Assembly: GCA_900469955.1 (NCBI GenBank)
Contig: UBYX01000008.1
Coordinates: forward strand, 124,001 to 188,000
Origin: Hyphomicrobiales bacterium
GTDB lineage: Bacteria > Pseudomonadota > Alphaproteobacteria > Rhizobiales > Rhizobiaceae
DNA length: 64,000 nt
Direction of reading: 5' to 3'
The translations under genes and the position numbers were made by a program. Positions 25,425-33,884 of the stretch are shown piece after piece. The notes below the pieces were generated by a model. It was not told where the DNA came from and did not search any database. It saw only the letters and a list, made by a program, of their open reading frames with translations. Position 1 is the stretch's first letter. Each line of letters begins with the position of its first letter.

Positions 25425-26597
25425 ATGGATACTAACTTATCGCTCGGGCCGCGGCCGATCACCGATCGCGAAATAAAAAGCGCCCTCGATGTTGCCGTGG
25501 AACAGGTCAGGCGAAATCTGCCGAAATTCACCTACGCCTCGCAGAACCACTCGAGCGTCGCCAATATCTATCCGGCGATTGCCAACGATCAGTGGACCGC
25601 CGGTTTCTGGCCCGGGGAAATCTGGCTTGCCTTCGAGCATACAGGCGACAAGGTCTTCCAATATGCCGCACAAATCCAGGTCCAGAGCTTCCTGCACCGG
25701 ATCGTGAACCGCGTCGAGACAGATCATCACGACATGGGATTTCTCTATTCCCCATCCTGCGTCGCCGCCTGGAAGCTGGTAGGTGACGAGGACGGTCGCA
25801 AGGCTGCCCTGCTCGCCGCAGATCAGTTGATCGAGCGCTTTCAGCCGATCGGTCAATTCATTCAAGCCTGGGGCCGCAAGGGCGTCGCGGAAGAATACCG
25901 ATATATCATTGACTGCCTGCTCAACCTGCCGCTCCTTTATTGGGCAAGTGCGCAGTCAGGCGATCCGAAATATCGCGAGGTGGCGCTGGTGCATGCGCGC
26001 ACGACGCTTGCCAATTCAATCCGTCCCGACGATTCGACCTACCACACGTTCTATATGGATCCGGTAACCGGCGCGCCCGTGCGCGGCGTCACCAAACAGG
26101 GCTACAGCGACGAGAGCGCCTGGGCGAGAGGGCAAGCCTGGGGCATCGCCGGCATGGCATTTTCCTACCGCTACGAGCCGCTTGCCGAGTACCGCGAAGC
26201 CTTCGAGCGGCTTCTTGCCTTCTACCTCAAGCGTTTACCGACCGACCTGGTGCCATATTGGGATCTGACCTTCTCGGACAAGGACGGCGAACCTCGTGAC
26301 AGCTCGTCCGCCTCGATCGTCGCCTGCGGTCTGCTCGAGATGGCCGATCTCGTCGCGCCAGAGGATGCCGCACGCTACCGCGAGCTCGCCCGTCGGATGA
26401 TCAAGAGCCTGGCGGATGGTTATGCCGTCAAGGATCCAGCCATTTCTAACGGCCTGGTCCTGCATGGCACCTATTCCAAGAAATCGCCCTTCAACACCTG
26501 CCGGGGCGAAGGCGTAGACGAATGCGTCTCCTGGGGCGACTACTATTACATGGAAGCCCTGATGCGCCTTTCGCGCAACTGGTCTTCCTATTGGTGA
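25425..26597 (+). CDS. GH88 family unsaturated glucuronyl hydrolase
   Basis: A 390-residue enzyme from ATG 25425, four bases after the permease stop. It has the alpha6/alpha6-barrel features of GH88: an N-terminal GFWPGEIWLAFE, then DHHDMGFL at residues 100-107 with the first key aspartate, and IIDCLLNLPLL around residue 163 with the second. Near the C-terminus DSSSASIVACGLLEM and SWGDYYYMEALMRL are strongly conserved. GH88 enzymes hydrate the double bond of 4,5-unsaturated uronides left by lyases and release the free unsaturated uronate. No signal peptide is present, in line with cytoplasmic processing after import. Confidence 0.9.
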   Translation: MDTNLSLGPRPITDREIKSALDVAVEQVRRNLPKFTYASQNHSSVANIYPAIANDQWTAGFWPGEIWLAFEHTGDKVFQYAAQIQVQSFLHRIVNRVETDHHDMGFLYSPSCVAAWKLVGDEDGRKAALLAADQLIERFQPIGQFIQAWGRKGVAEEYRYIIDCLLNLPLLYWASAQSGDPKYREVALVHARTTLANSIRPDDSTYHTFYMDPVTGAPVRGVTKQGYSDESAWARGQAWGIAGMAFSYRYEPLAEYREAFERLLAFYLKRLPTDLVPYWDLTFSDKDGEPRDSSSASIVACGLLEMADLVAPEDAARYRELARRMIKSLADGYAVKDPAISNGLVLHGTYSKKSPFNTCRGEGVDECVSWGDYYYMEALMRLSRNWSSYW

Positions 26598-26606
26598 GAG
26601 GATCTG

Positions 26607-27716
26607 ATGGCCAGCATTTCGCTCAAAAAACTGAACAAGACCTACGGCGCACTGACCGTCGTCCACGACATCGACCTTGAGATTGCAGACAAGGAATTCA
26701 TCATCCTCGTTGGACCCTCGGGTTGCGGGAAATCGACGACGCTGCGGATGATTGCGGGGCTGGAGGAGATTTCAGGAGGTGAACTGAAGATCGGCACCGA
26801 CCTGATGAACGACGTTCCTTCCAAGGACCGCGATATCGCAATGGTTTTCCAGAACTATGCGCTTTACCCGCATATGACGGTCTATAAAAACATGGCTTTC
26901 GGCCTGCAACTGCGGAAGGCTTCCCGAGAAATCATTGATACCAAGGTGCAGGAGGCAGCGAAGATCCTCGATATCACGCACCTCCTTAACCGGAAACCAA
27001 AGGCGCTTTCCGGCGGTCAGCGCCAGCGCGTGGCTCTTGGCCGCGCCATGGTGCGCAGTCCGGAAGTATTTCTTTTGGACGAACCGCTCTCCAACCTCGA
27101 CGCGAAACTGCGCGGTACCATGCGCGCTGAGATCACCAAGCTCCACAAGCGACTGGATGCAACCTTCATCTATGTCACCCACGACCAGATCGAGGCCATG
27201 ACCATGGCTGATCGGATCGTGGTGATGAAGGACGGGCATATCCAGCAGGTCGATACACCGCAAAACCTTTATGACCGGCCCGTCAACATGTTCGTCGCCG
27301 GCTTCATCGGGGCGCCGCAGATGAACATGCTGCCATGTGTCGTCGAGCGCCGCGAGGAGACCTTTGTCGCGATCTTCGACGGCCGCGAACTACCGTTGCC
27401 CTCCCATTTCGACAAGGTCCGCATCGCGCCTTACGAAGGTCAGGAACTGGTACTTGGCATTCGCCCGGAAAGCTTTCACGAATTGCCGCCAGCCGATATC
27501 CCGTCGGAAAATCTGGCAGCCTTCAAGGCTGTCGTTGATCTCGCCGAGCCGATGGGATCGGAGGTCCATTTGAACATGACGACAGGCGGTCGAAATCTTA
27601 TCGCGCGAGTTTCGCCCCGCTTTAAAGCGAAAATCGGCGACGAGGTCGCGCTGCTTGCAGATATGACCAATGTGCAACTCTTCGGCAAGGAAACGGAGCG
27701 CTCGATCTTGTACTGA
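26607..27716 (+). CDS. CUT1 sugar ABC transporter ATP-binding protein (MsmK/UgpC-like, first uronide importer)
   Basis: A 369-residue ATPase with all motifs intact: Walker A GPSGCGKST at residues 36-44, Q-loop in MVFQNYALYP, signature LSGGQRQRVALGRA, Walker B VFLLDEPLSNLD and switch histidine in YVTHDQIEAM. The C-terminal ~130 residues form TOBE-type regulatory domains (GAPQMNMLPC, then LGIRPESF). It energises the two preceding permeases. It follows the GH88 gene by nine bases in the same operon. Confidence 0.92.
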   Translation: MASISLKKLNKTYGALTVVHDIDLEIADKEFIILVGPSGCGKSTTLRMIAGLEEISGGELKIGTDLMNDVPSKDRDIAMVFQNYALYPHMTVYKNMAFGLQLRKASREIIDTKVQEAAKILDITHLLNRKPKALSGGQRQRVALGRAMVRSPEVFLLDEPLSNLDAKLRGTMRAEITKLHKRLDATFIYVTHDQIEAMTMADRIVVMKDGHIQQVDTPQNLYDRPVNMFVAGFIGAPQMNMLPCVVERREETFVAIFDGRELPLPSHFDKVRIAPYEGQELVLGIRPESFHELPPADIPSENLAAFKAVVDLAEPMGSEVHLNMTTGGRNLIARVSPRFKAKIGDEVALLADMTNVQLFGKETERSILY

Positions 27717-27736
27717 GGCGCCTGCGGGAGACGACC

Positions 27737-28516
27737 ATGCAGTGGTTGCGGGATATGTGGATCAAGGAAGGCCGGGGCATTCCCAAGGATGTTCCGAAGA
27801 AGACCGGGCTTGCCTTGTTTGCGGAAATCTTCGCACGCGAATGGTGGGAGATGGTCAAGCTTAACATCCTGTTCGTCCTCGCGGCGATGTTCGTGGTGAC
27901 CCTCCCTGCCGCACTCGTCGCCATGGCGCGGATCTGCGTCGCCCTGGTCGAGGACCGCAACACCTATCTTCTGCGGGACTTCACCGAAGCCTTCCTCCGA
28001 TATTTCTGGCGCGCCACGCTCTGGGGTGTCGTTTTTACCATGGCCCTTGGCGTCGGAGTTTACGCGACCGTTACCTATGCCGCAGCGGCGAAGGAAACGC
28101 TGGCAATGGCCGCACCGCTGGCCATCAGCCTGGTCGTTACGGCTTTGCTTTCGGCGCTGGCGTGCAACCTCGTCGTGCTTATGGTCATGCGTGATCTGCC
28201 GCCTTTGACGCTGGTGCGCCTTGCGGCGCTCGCAACCATGATCCGTCCGCTTCCCGCGCTCGTCTCGCTTGCTTTTGTGGCCGCGCTCTGGATTGGGCAT
28301 ATCGTTTTTTATCCGGTCTCGGTCTTCATGCCGGCGACCCTCAATTTTTCGCTCGGAATGTTCGCCATCGTCTTCGGCGGCCATCGGGCAGCGGTAACGG
28401 TTCTAACGCTGTCAAACGCAAACCAGGAGCGAAACGAACCGCGTGCGCATGACGCTAGACGAGACATGAAATCCAGAAACACTTCAGGGAAGGAGAAACG
28501 GAATGTATTTGGATAA
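27737..28516 (+). CDS. YesL/DUF624 family membrane protein
   Basis: A 259-residue protein with about five hydrophobic segments; the first runs near residues 46-66 (ILFVLAAMFVVTLPAALVAM). The layout (short helical N-terminus, membrane segments and a conserved ARICVALVEDRNTYLLRDF loop) matches the DUF624/YesL family, which is regularly encoded beside CUT1 importers of plant-polysaccharide oligosaccharides, for example in the Bacillus rhamnogalacturonan locus. The biochemical role of this family is not established. The gene overlaps the binding-protein gene by 14 bases. Confidence 0.7.
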   Translation: MQWLRDMWIKEGRGIPKDVPKKTGLALFAEIFAREWWEMVKLNILFVLAAMFVVTLPAALVAMARICVALVEDRNTYLLRDFTEAFLRYFWRATLWGVVFTMALGVGVYATVTYAAAAKETLAMAAPLAISLVVTALLSALACNLVVLMVMRDLPPLTLVRLAALATMIRPLPALVSLAFVAALWIGHIVFYPVSVFMPATLNFSLGMFAIVFGGHRAAVTVLTLSNANQERNEPRAHDARRDMKSRNTSGKEKRNVFG

Positions 28517-29783
28517 CTTCGGGAGATCGATAAGGGTCGCTTTGGCAGGCATGGCCCTGGCTGCAACGACGGCGGGATCGGCATTTGCCCAATCGGGCGA
28601 GGCGGTAACGCTTAAATGGGCGCTATGGGACTGGGATAAGGTCGCCTATTACAAACCCCTGATCGAGGCCTATCAGGCAAAACATCCGAACGTAAAGTTT
28701 GAGCCGGTCGACCTCGGCTCGCAAGACTATCAGCAAATGATTTCGACGCAGCTGACCGGCGGTTCGAAGGATATCGACATCGTCACGGTCAAGGACGTGC
28801 CCGGTTATGCCAACCTCGTGCGGGCTGGTTCGATCAGTGATCTCAGCGGCTTCATGAAAGAGCAGAAGGTCGATCCCGCACCATTCGGTGGGCTGATCGA
28901 GGAACTGACGATCGACGGCAAGATCTATGCATTGCCCTTCCGATCTGATTTCTGGGTGGTCTACTACAACAAGGATATCTTCGACAAAGCCGGCGTCAGC
29001 TATCCGACCAACGATATGACCTGGGCCCAATTCGACCAGATCGCCACCAAGCTTGCCGGCGGCATGGGTGCCAACAAGACCTATGGCGCGCTCCTGCATA
29101 CCTGGCGTTCGACGGTTCAACTTCCCGGTATTCTGGACGGCGAGCATACATTGGTGGATGGCGAATATGCTTTCCTGAAGCCATGGTATGAACGCGCTCT
29201 TGCTCTCCAGAAGGAAGGCGCCATCCCCTCCTATGCCTCGTTGAAGACATCCAACACCCACTACTCGGCTTTGTTCTTCAACGGCACGATCGGCATGCTG
29301 CCGATGGGGACCTGGTTCATTGGAACCCAGATCGCCAAGGTGAAATCGGGCGAGTCGAAGAGCAAGAACTGGGGTATCGTCAAGTTCCCGCATCCGGACG
29401 GCGTTGCTGCCGGCACGACTGCGGCCCAGATTGCCGGTCTCGCCGTCAATGCCAATTCCGACCATAAGCAGGCCGCGCTCGACTTCATCAAGTTCGCGAG
29501 CGGCCCGGACGGTGCGAAGATTGTCGCCGACACCGGCACCATTCCGGCGCAGCGCACCGATGACGTGGGGGCAAAAATTGCCGCGCTTCCCGGCTTCCCG
29601 CAGGACGAGGCAAGCAAAGCGGCACTCAAGGCCGGGAAGTCATTCCTCGAAATGGCGGTAAACCCCAACGCGGCCAAGATCGAGGTGGTGCTCAATCGCG
29701 CCCATGACTCCATCATGACCGACAATATCTCGATCGACGACGGGCTGAAGGAAATGACGGATGGCGTGAAGGCTATCAAATAA
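28503..29783 (+). CDS. Sugar ABC transporter substrate-binding protein (first uronide importer)
   Basis: A 426-residue periplasmic protein with a Sec signal peptide ending near SAFAQ (residue 30). GGAAGGAG precedes the ATG at 28503, inside the end of the YesL-like gene. It is a SBP_bac_1 type protein with a tryptophan-rich start (LKWALWDWDKV), the MISTQLTGGSKDIDIV block and ALPFRSDFWVVYYNKDIFDKAG. It should deliver an oligouronide to the permease pair at 23629 and 24584. A stable hairpin follows the gene and probably protects the transcript. Confidence 0.88.
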   Translation: MYLDNFGRSIRVALAGMALAATTAGSAFAQSGEAVTLKWALWDWDKVAYYKPLIEAYQAKHPNVKFEPVDLGSQDYQQMISTQLTGGSKDIDIVTVKDVPGYANLVRAGSISDLSGFMKEQKVDPAPFGGLIEELTIDGKIYALPFRSDFWVVYYNKDIFDKAGVSYPTNDMTWAQFDQIATKLAGGMGANKTYGALLHTWRSTVQLPGILDGEHTLVDGEYAFLKPWYERALALQKEGAIPSYASLKTSNTHYSALFFNGTIGMLPMGTWFIGTQIAKVKSGESKSKNWGIVKFPHPDGVAAGTTAAQIAGLAVNANSDHKQAALDFIKFASGPDGAKIVADTGTIPAQRTDDVGAKIAALPGFPQDEASKAALKAGKSFLEMAVNPNAAKIEVVLNRAHDSIMTDNISIDDGLKEMTDGVKAIK

Positions 29784-29801
29784 GCTTCGCCGTCGTCCCC
29801 T

Positions 29802-29829
29802 GGCCGCGGGCAGCTCCTCGCCCGCGGCC
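29802..29829 (+). terminator. Hairpin after the binding-protein gene (attenuator or mRNA stabiliser)
   Basis: Perfect ten-base arms GGCCGCGGGC and GCCCGCGGCC enclose the loop AGCTCCTC. No run of T follows directly, only T-rich sequence, so read-through into the DUF2264 gene is expected. Such hairpins often raise the level of binding-protein mRNA relative to the rest of an operon. Confidence 0.65.
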
Positions 29830-29852
29830 GATTTCCTGAACTTTTCTGGATT

Positions 29853-31712
29853 TTGATTTTGATTTACGATCCCTCGCAATCCAATCCGCTATTTGGCAAT
29901 CCCTTAAAGTCCCGCGACGACGTTTCAGAGGCGGTCATCGACCTGTTCAAGCCGCTCCTGCCCTACTTTTCCGAGGGCGGTGCGCGTGTGCGCCTCAATG
30001 CAGCAGCTGCGATATTCGACCGGGCGGCAGCCGATCTCGAGGGCTTTGCCCGACCGCTTTGGGGCATAGTGCCCTTGGTCGCCGGGGGTGGTGATTTTCC
30101 GTACTGGGATCTCTATCGGCGCGGTCTTGCAAACGGATCCGATCCCGGCCATCCCGAATATTGGGGCGACCTCGCCGACCGTAATCAGAGACTGGTGGAA
30201 CTGGCTGCCATCGGCTTCGCCCTGGCCCTGGTACCCGAACACATCTGGGACCCGTTGAGCGAGATCGCACGCCAAACCGTGGCAGCCTATCTCCTCCGTG
30301 CCCGTGACCTCGAGTTCGTCGATAACAACTGGAAGTTCTTCCGCGTGCTGATCGATCTTGGCCTTGAGCGGGTCGGCATCGATTTTGATCGTTCAAAAAC
30401 CCGGGTCTATCTTAATGAGCTTGAGGCGTTTGATATCGGGCAAGGCTGGTATCGGGACGGGCCGGTGCGACGGGTCGATCACTACATTCCCTTCGCCATG
30501 CATTTTTATGGCCTGATCTACACCGTGCTTGCGAAAGACGACGACGCGCGCAAGGAACGCTTCAGGGAGCGGGTCCGAACTTTTGCCGCAGATATCCGCC
30601 ACTGGTTTGGGCCGGATGGCGCCGCACTTGCCTTTGGCCGCAGCCAGACCTACCGTTTTGCTGCCGGCGGCCTTTGGGGCGCTCTGGCATTCGCCGATGT
30701 TGAAGCCCTGCCGTGGTCCGAGATCAAGGGCTATTACATGCGCCATATCCGGTGGTGGTCGAAGCTGCCGATTGCCGACCGCGACGGGGTTCTTTCAATC
30801 GGCTACGGCTATCCCAACCTGCTCATGAGCGAAAGCTACAATTCGGCCGGTTCCCCCTATTGGGCGCTGAAGTTCTTTTTACCGTTGGCCCTACCCGAAA
30901 ATCATCCGTTTTGGATTGCGGAAGAAGCGTCGATGCCGCAGTTCCCGGAGCCTGTTCCGCTCGCCCAACCCGGTATGGTGGCCATGCACACGCCCGGTAA
31001 CGTGGTGGTTTTGTCGTCAGGCCAACAGCACGACAAGATGCGCGGCGCGAACGAGAAATACTCGAAATTCGTCTATTCCACGCGCTATGCCTTCAATATC
31101 GAGGCCGATGACCGAAACTTTTCTGCCGCAAGCTTTGATGGAATGCTCGGTCTTTCCGACGACGGTGTCCACTTTAGAATGCGTGAAACCCTGGAAGAGG
31201 CGCTGATCGCCGAGGATCGGCTTTATTCCCGGTGGCGACCCTGGCCCGATGTCACGGTGGAAACCTGGCTTCTTCCAGCCAGTCCATGGCATATTCGCGT
31301 CCACAGGGTCGTGACCCCACGCCCCTTGCGCACCATCGAGGGCGGCTTCGCGATCGAGCGGGCCGACTTCAATCGCGATCGGCCCGAGCAGTCGGACGGT
31401 CGCGCCGTTTGGAATGGCCAGAGCGACATCAGCGCCATCATCGACCTCTCGCCGGGGCCGAAACGCGCTGGCTCCGCAATGACGCCCATTGCAAATACCA
31501 ACCTCATTCATGCCAAAACGCTGTTGCCGCAGTTGCAGGGGGAGGTTACTGCCGGTACGACAGTGCTGGCCGCCGCGGTGATGGCCTTGCCTCTCGATGC
31601 TTACGCAGCAACGGTGTTGGACGCTCCGCCGGCATGCCCCGATCTCGGCGAGCTGGAGCAGCTTTTCCGATCGAAGGGTTCACCCATACCCGCGTTCAAA
31701 CTCGAGCAATAA
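29853..31712 (+). CDS. DUF2264 family protein, putative glycoside hydrolase (GH154-like)
   Basis: A 619-residue cytoplasmic protein read from TTG 29853; no ATG lies near the start and a second TTG sits at 29859. Recognisable DUF2264 blocks include RPLWGIVPL, GDFPYWDLYRRGLANGSDP, the NNWKFFRVLID region, and YRDGPVRRVDHYIPFAMHFYG. The first ~370 residues should be an alpha/alpha barrel and the remainder a beta-sandwich. I recall this family being linked to CAZy family GH154 with beta-glucuronidase activity, which fits a uronide locus, but this needs checking. It is co-directional with kduI and the first importer. Confidence 0.72.
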   Translation: MILIYDPSQSNPLFGNPLKSRDDVSEAVIDLFKPLLPYFSEGGARVRLNAAAAIFDRAAADLEGFARPLWGIVPLVAGGGDFPYWDLYRRGLANGSDPGHPEYWGDLADRNQRLVELAAIGFALALVPEHIWDPLSEIARQTVAAYLLRARDLEFVDNNWKFFRVLIDLGLERVGIDFDRSKTRVYLNELEAFDIGQGWYRDGPVRRVDHYIPFAMHFYGLIYTVLAKDDDARKERFRERVRTFAADIRHWFGPDGAALAFGRSQTYRFAAGGLWGALAFADVEALPWSEIKGYYMRHIRWWSKLPIADRDGVLSIGYGYPNLLMSESYNSAGSPYWALKFFLPLALPENHPFWIAEEASMPQFPEPVPLAQPGMVAMHTPGNVVVLSSGQQHDKMRGANEKYSKFVYSTRYAFNIEADDRNFSAASFDGMLGLSDDGVHFRMRETLEEALIAEDRLYSRWRPWPDVTVETWLLPASPWHIRVHRVVTPRPLRTIEGGFAIERADFNRDRPEQSDGRAVWNGQSDISAIIDLSPGPKRAGSAMTPIANTNLIHAKTLLPQLQGEVTAGTTVLAAAVMALPLDAYAATVLDAPPACPDLGELEQLFRSKGSPIPAFKLEQ

Positions 31713-31793
31713 ACGTTCGCCCTGATCCCAAAGAGATGTCCAACAGGAGAATTCGGGCGCACAACAATCTGCTTGCGACACGAAAGGAAGAAC

Positions 31794-32642
31794 ATGACCA
31801 CGACGATCCAAACGCGCCATGCGGTCCACTACTCACAATCTGAACGCATGGCCGGCGCAGAACTCAGGGAGAACTTTCTGATCGAAAGCCTTTTTTCGGC
31901 GGGAGCGCTGGAGGCCACTTACACCCACTATGACCGTATGTTGGTGGCCGGAGCGATGCCGACGAACGTCCCTCTCATCGTGGGTGACGATCTGGCAAAG
32001 ATCGTTGGGTCGGAATACCTCTTGGAGCGTCGCGAGCTAGGGCTGATCAATATCGGCGGCGCGGGCCGTGTCGTCGCCGACGGCACTACCTACGAACTGC
32101 AGCCGATGGACGGGCTTTACCTTGGCCAGGGAACACGCGAAATCGCTTTTGAAAGCGTGGACGCGACGGCACCCGCCAAATTCTACATCAACAGCGCCCC
32201 TGCCCATTCCCAGTTCCCTTCCCGCATCGTCTCCAAGAGCGACGCGATCGAAAACAATCTCGGTGACAGCGCCACGTCCAACAAGCGCAAGCTTTACCAG
32301 TACATCCATCCAAAGGTATTGCCGACGTGCCAGCTTCTGATGGGGCTTACGCGACTGGAAACCGGAAGCGTGTGGAATACAATGCCGGCGCACCTTCATG
32401 ATCGGCGCATGGAAGCCTATCTCTATTTCGACCTGCCGGAAAACGCCTTCGTCGTGCACCTTATGGGGCGACCGGAAGCCACCGGCCATCTCATCGTCCG
32501 CAGCGAACAGGCGGTACTCTCGCCGCCCTGGTCGATCCATTGCGGCTCCGGCACCTCGGCCTATGCCTTCATCTGGAGCATGGCCGGTGACAACCAGTCT
32601 TTCACGGACATGGATATGGTAGACATGAAAATCCTGAAATAA
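31794..32642 (+). CDS. kduI: 5-dehydro-4-deoxy-D-glucuronate isomerase (KduI)
   Basis: A 282-residue cupin-type enzyme that isomerises 5-keto-4-deoxyuronate to 3-deoxy-D-glycero-2,5-hexodiulosonate, the step after unsaturated uronate release. ATG 31794 follows GAAAGGAAG. The zinc site reads MPAHLHDRRMEAYLYF (two His and Glu) with the fourth ligand in WSIHCGSGTSAY. It ties the GH88 and heparinase-like enzymes to central metabolism; the next enzyme, KduD, is not in this window. Its last codon is the insertion point of an IS630 element: the TA of the stop codon is the duplicated target and the final A belongs to the element. Confidence 0.93.
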   Translation: MTTTIQTRHAVHYSQSERMAGAELRENFLIESLFSAGALEATYTHYDRMLVAGAMPTNVPLIVGDDLAKIVGSEYLLERRELGLINIGGAGRVVADGTTYELQPMDGLYLGQGTREIAFESVDATAPAKFYINSAPAHSQFPSRIVSKSDAIENNLGDSATSNKRKLYQYIHPKVLPTCQLLMGLTRLETGSVWNTMPAHLHDRRMEAYLYFDLPENAFVVHLMGRPEATGHLIVRSEQAVLSPPWSIHCGSGTSAYAFIWSMAGDNQSFTDMDMVDMKILK

Positions 32643-32654
32643 AGCGTGTCGCAT

Positions 32655-33257
32655 TTAATGAGCCTCATATCCTGCGGCTTTGAAGTAGTTGCGGCATTCG
32701 GCGATTGAGAAGAGGTTGCAGATTTCACCGAGGGCTTGCGTGATGTCGTCGAAGCTGCGGGCGGCTCGCTTTCGAAGAAGTGTCTTGAGCTTTGAGAACG
32801 CCATCTCGATGGGGTTCAGGTCCGGACTATAAGGCGGGAGGAACAAGAGCCATGCGCCGTTCGCCCTGACCAATTCCTCGGCTCTTTCACTTTTGTGAAA
32901 GCCGACATTGTCGAGGATAACGACATCGCCGGGCGACAGGGTCGGGATTAGCTGGGTTTCTATCCAGGTCTCGAAGATGCGGCTATTCATCGGCGCATTC
33001 ACGATCCAAGGCGCGACCATTCCATGGGATCGCAGCCCCGCGATGAAGGTCTGGGATTTCCAGGAGCCGAAGGGGGAATGGGTGCGGTAGCGTCGCCCTC
33101 GCGGGGACCATCCCGAGCGCTTCGTCAGCTTGGTATTGGTTGACGTCTCATCGATAAAGACCAGCCGCGCCAGGGCTTTGTTGAAGTAAGGCGGGCGCTT
33201 TCCGGACCACAGTTCACGCGCCCGCGCGATCTCCGGCCGTCGATGCTCGCTTGCCAT
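32655..33257 (-). CDS. IS630 family transposase, OrfB (DDE catalytic part)
   Basis: A 200-residue frame from ATG 33257, although in the fused product translation would enter at the A-run near 33270. It contains the DDE triad of the IS630/Tc1 superfamily: D in RLVFIDETSTNTK, D in GDVVILDNVGFHKSE, and E in PPYSPDLNPIEMAFSKLK. The start of the frame (KSLMASEHRRPEIARARELW) continues the helix-turn-helix part encoded by OrfA after a frame change. It ends 13 bp inside the left end of the element. All catalytic residues are present. Confidence 0.9.
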   Translation of the reverse strand: MASEHRRPEIARARELWSGKRPPYFNKALARLVFIDETSTNTKLTKRSGWSPRGRRYRTHSPFGSWKSQTFIAGLRSHGMVAPWIVNAPMNSRIFETWIETQLIPTLSPGDVVILDNVGFHKSERAEELVRANGAWLLFLPPYSPDLNPIEMAFSKLKTLLRKRAARSFDDITQALGEICNLFSIAECRNYFKAAGYEAH

Positions 33258-33606
33258 CAGGCTTTTTTTTATGGCTCAGCCCGAGCCGGTGGAGAAGCCG
33301 GCCGACACTAGATCGATGGACGATGACGCCACGTCCGGCGAGGTCCACGCAAAGCTCGTCCAGCGTCAATTCGCCATTCCGTGCCAGCCGCTCGCGCACC
33401 CAGGCGTGATGCGCCGAAAGCTTTCCGCCACCAACGTGTCCCTGTCGACGGGGTAAAAGCGAACCTGTCTGGCGCTTGAGGATCACCAGATTGTTCACGA
33501 AACGCGGCGACACCCGAAAATGCCTGGCGGCCTCTCGATGGCCATGGCCTTCTTCGACAAACGCAACGACACGCTCACGCAACGCAATCGGATGTGATTT
33601 GCCCAT
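33214..33606 (-). CDS. IS630 family transposase, OrfA (DNA-binding part)
   Basis: A 130-residue frame from ATG 33606, preceded by GGGAGAAAG. It has two helix-turn-helix units, visible as LRERVVAFVEEGHGHREAAR and TLDELCVDLAGRGVIVHRSS. The frame runs into eight A residues (33270-33263 on the - strand, codons KKK) and ends 49 codons... shortly after, overlapping OrfB. Reading one A fewer joins it to OrfB as HKKSLMASE, the usual sequence of unbroken IS630 transposases. The split is therefore either programmed slippage or a one-base insertion. Confidence 0.88.
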   Translation of the reverse strand: MGKSHPIALRERVVAFVEEGHGHREAARHFRVSPRFVNNLVILKRQTGSLLPRRQGHVGGGKLSAHHAWVRERLARNGELTLDELCVDLAGRGVIVHRSSVGRLLHRLGLSHKKKPDGKRASTAGDRAGA

Positions 33607-33722
33607 GCCGCTTTCTCCCTTCGCTTCGAAGCGAATCACAGCAGCGCTGATTTGAGAACCCTGAATCTCAAAAACAGCGACGCGCTTTAGGCATCAGCTC
33701 CACCGGAATGGGATAGAACCTC

Positions 33723-33767
33723 AAGAGCAGCTGTGCGGGGAGATGCCCGGCGCAGTTGCTCTTCTTG
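33723..33767 (+). terminator. Displaced terminator of the kduI operon
   Basis: Fourteen-base arms AAGAGCAGCTGTGC (33723-33736) and GCGCAGTTGCTCTT (33750-33763) pair fully with two G-U wobbles around a 13-base loop, followed by the T-rich CTTCTTG. Without the IS element this hairpin would start about 33 bp after the kduI stop, so it is most likely the native terminator, now about 1.1 kb away. Confidence 0.7.
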
Positions 33768-33777
33768 CAGCAGGGCC

Positions 33778-33810
33778 AAAAAGAAATAGGCGGGGCATTC
33801 GCGCCCCGCC
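33778..33810 (-). terminator. Rho-independent terminator of the second importer's binding-protein gene
   Basis: Arms GGCGGGGC (33789-33796) and GCCCCGCC (33803-33810) enclose ATTCGC. Read leftward, the stem is followed by TATTTCTTTTT. A second inverted pair, AGGTGTC/GACACCT, lies closer to the stop codon at about 33842-33877. Confidence 0.85.
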
Positions 33811-33884
33811 CATCTCCGGGAGGATCCTGGTAAATGGAAAGAGGTGTCAGGCCTGTGATCGGGCGGCCCGACACCTCCGCCGCG

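Larger units (their letters stand above)
32642..33687 (-). mobile_element. IS630-family insertion sequence, 1046 bp, inserted in the kduI stop codon
   Basis: The ends are imperfect inverted repeats starting AAGCGTGTCGC (left) and AAGCGCGTCGC (right, read inward), with 19 of the first 26 positions matching. A TA dinucleotide flanks both sides (32640-32641 and 33688-33689), the expected target duplication for this family. Two overlapping frames encode the transposase. Removing the element and one TA restores AAATAG, so the ancestral kduI stop was TAG. Confidence 0.92.
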
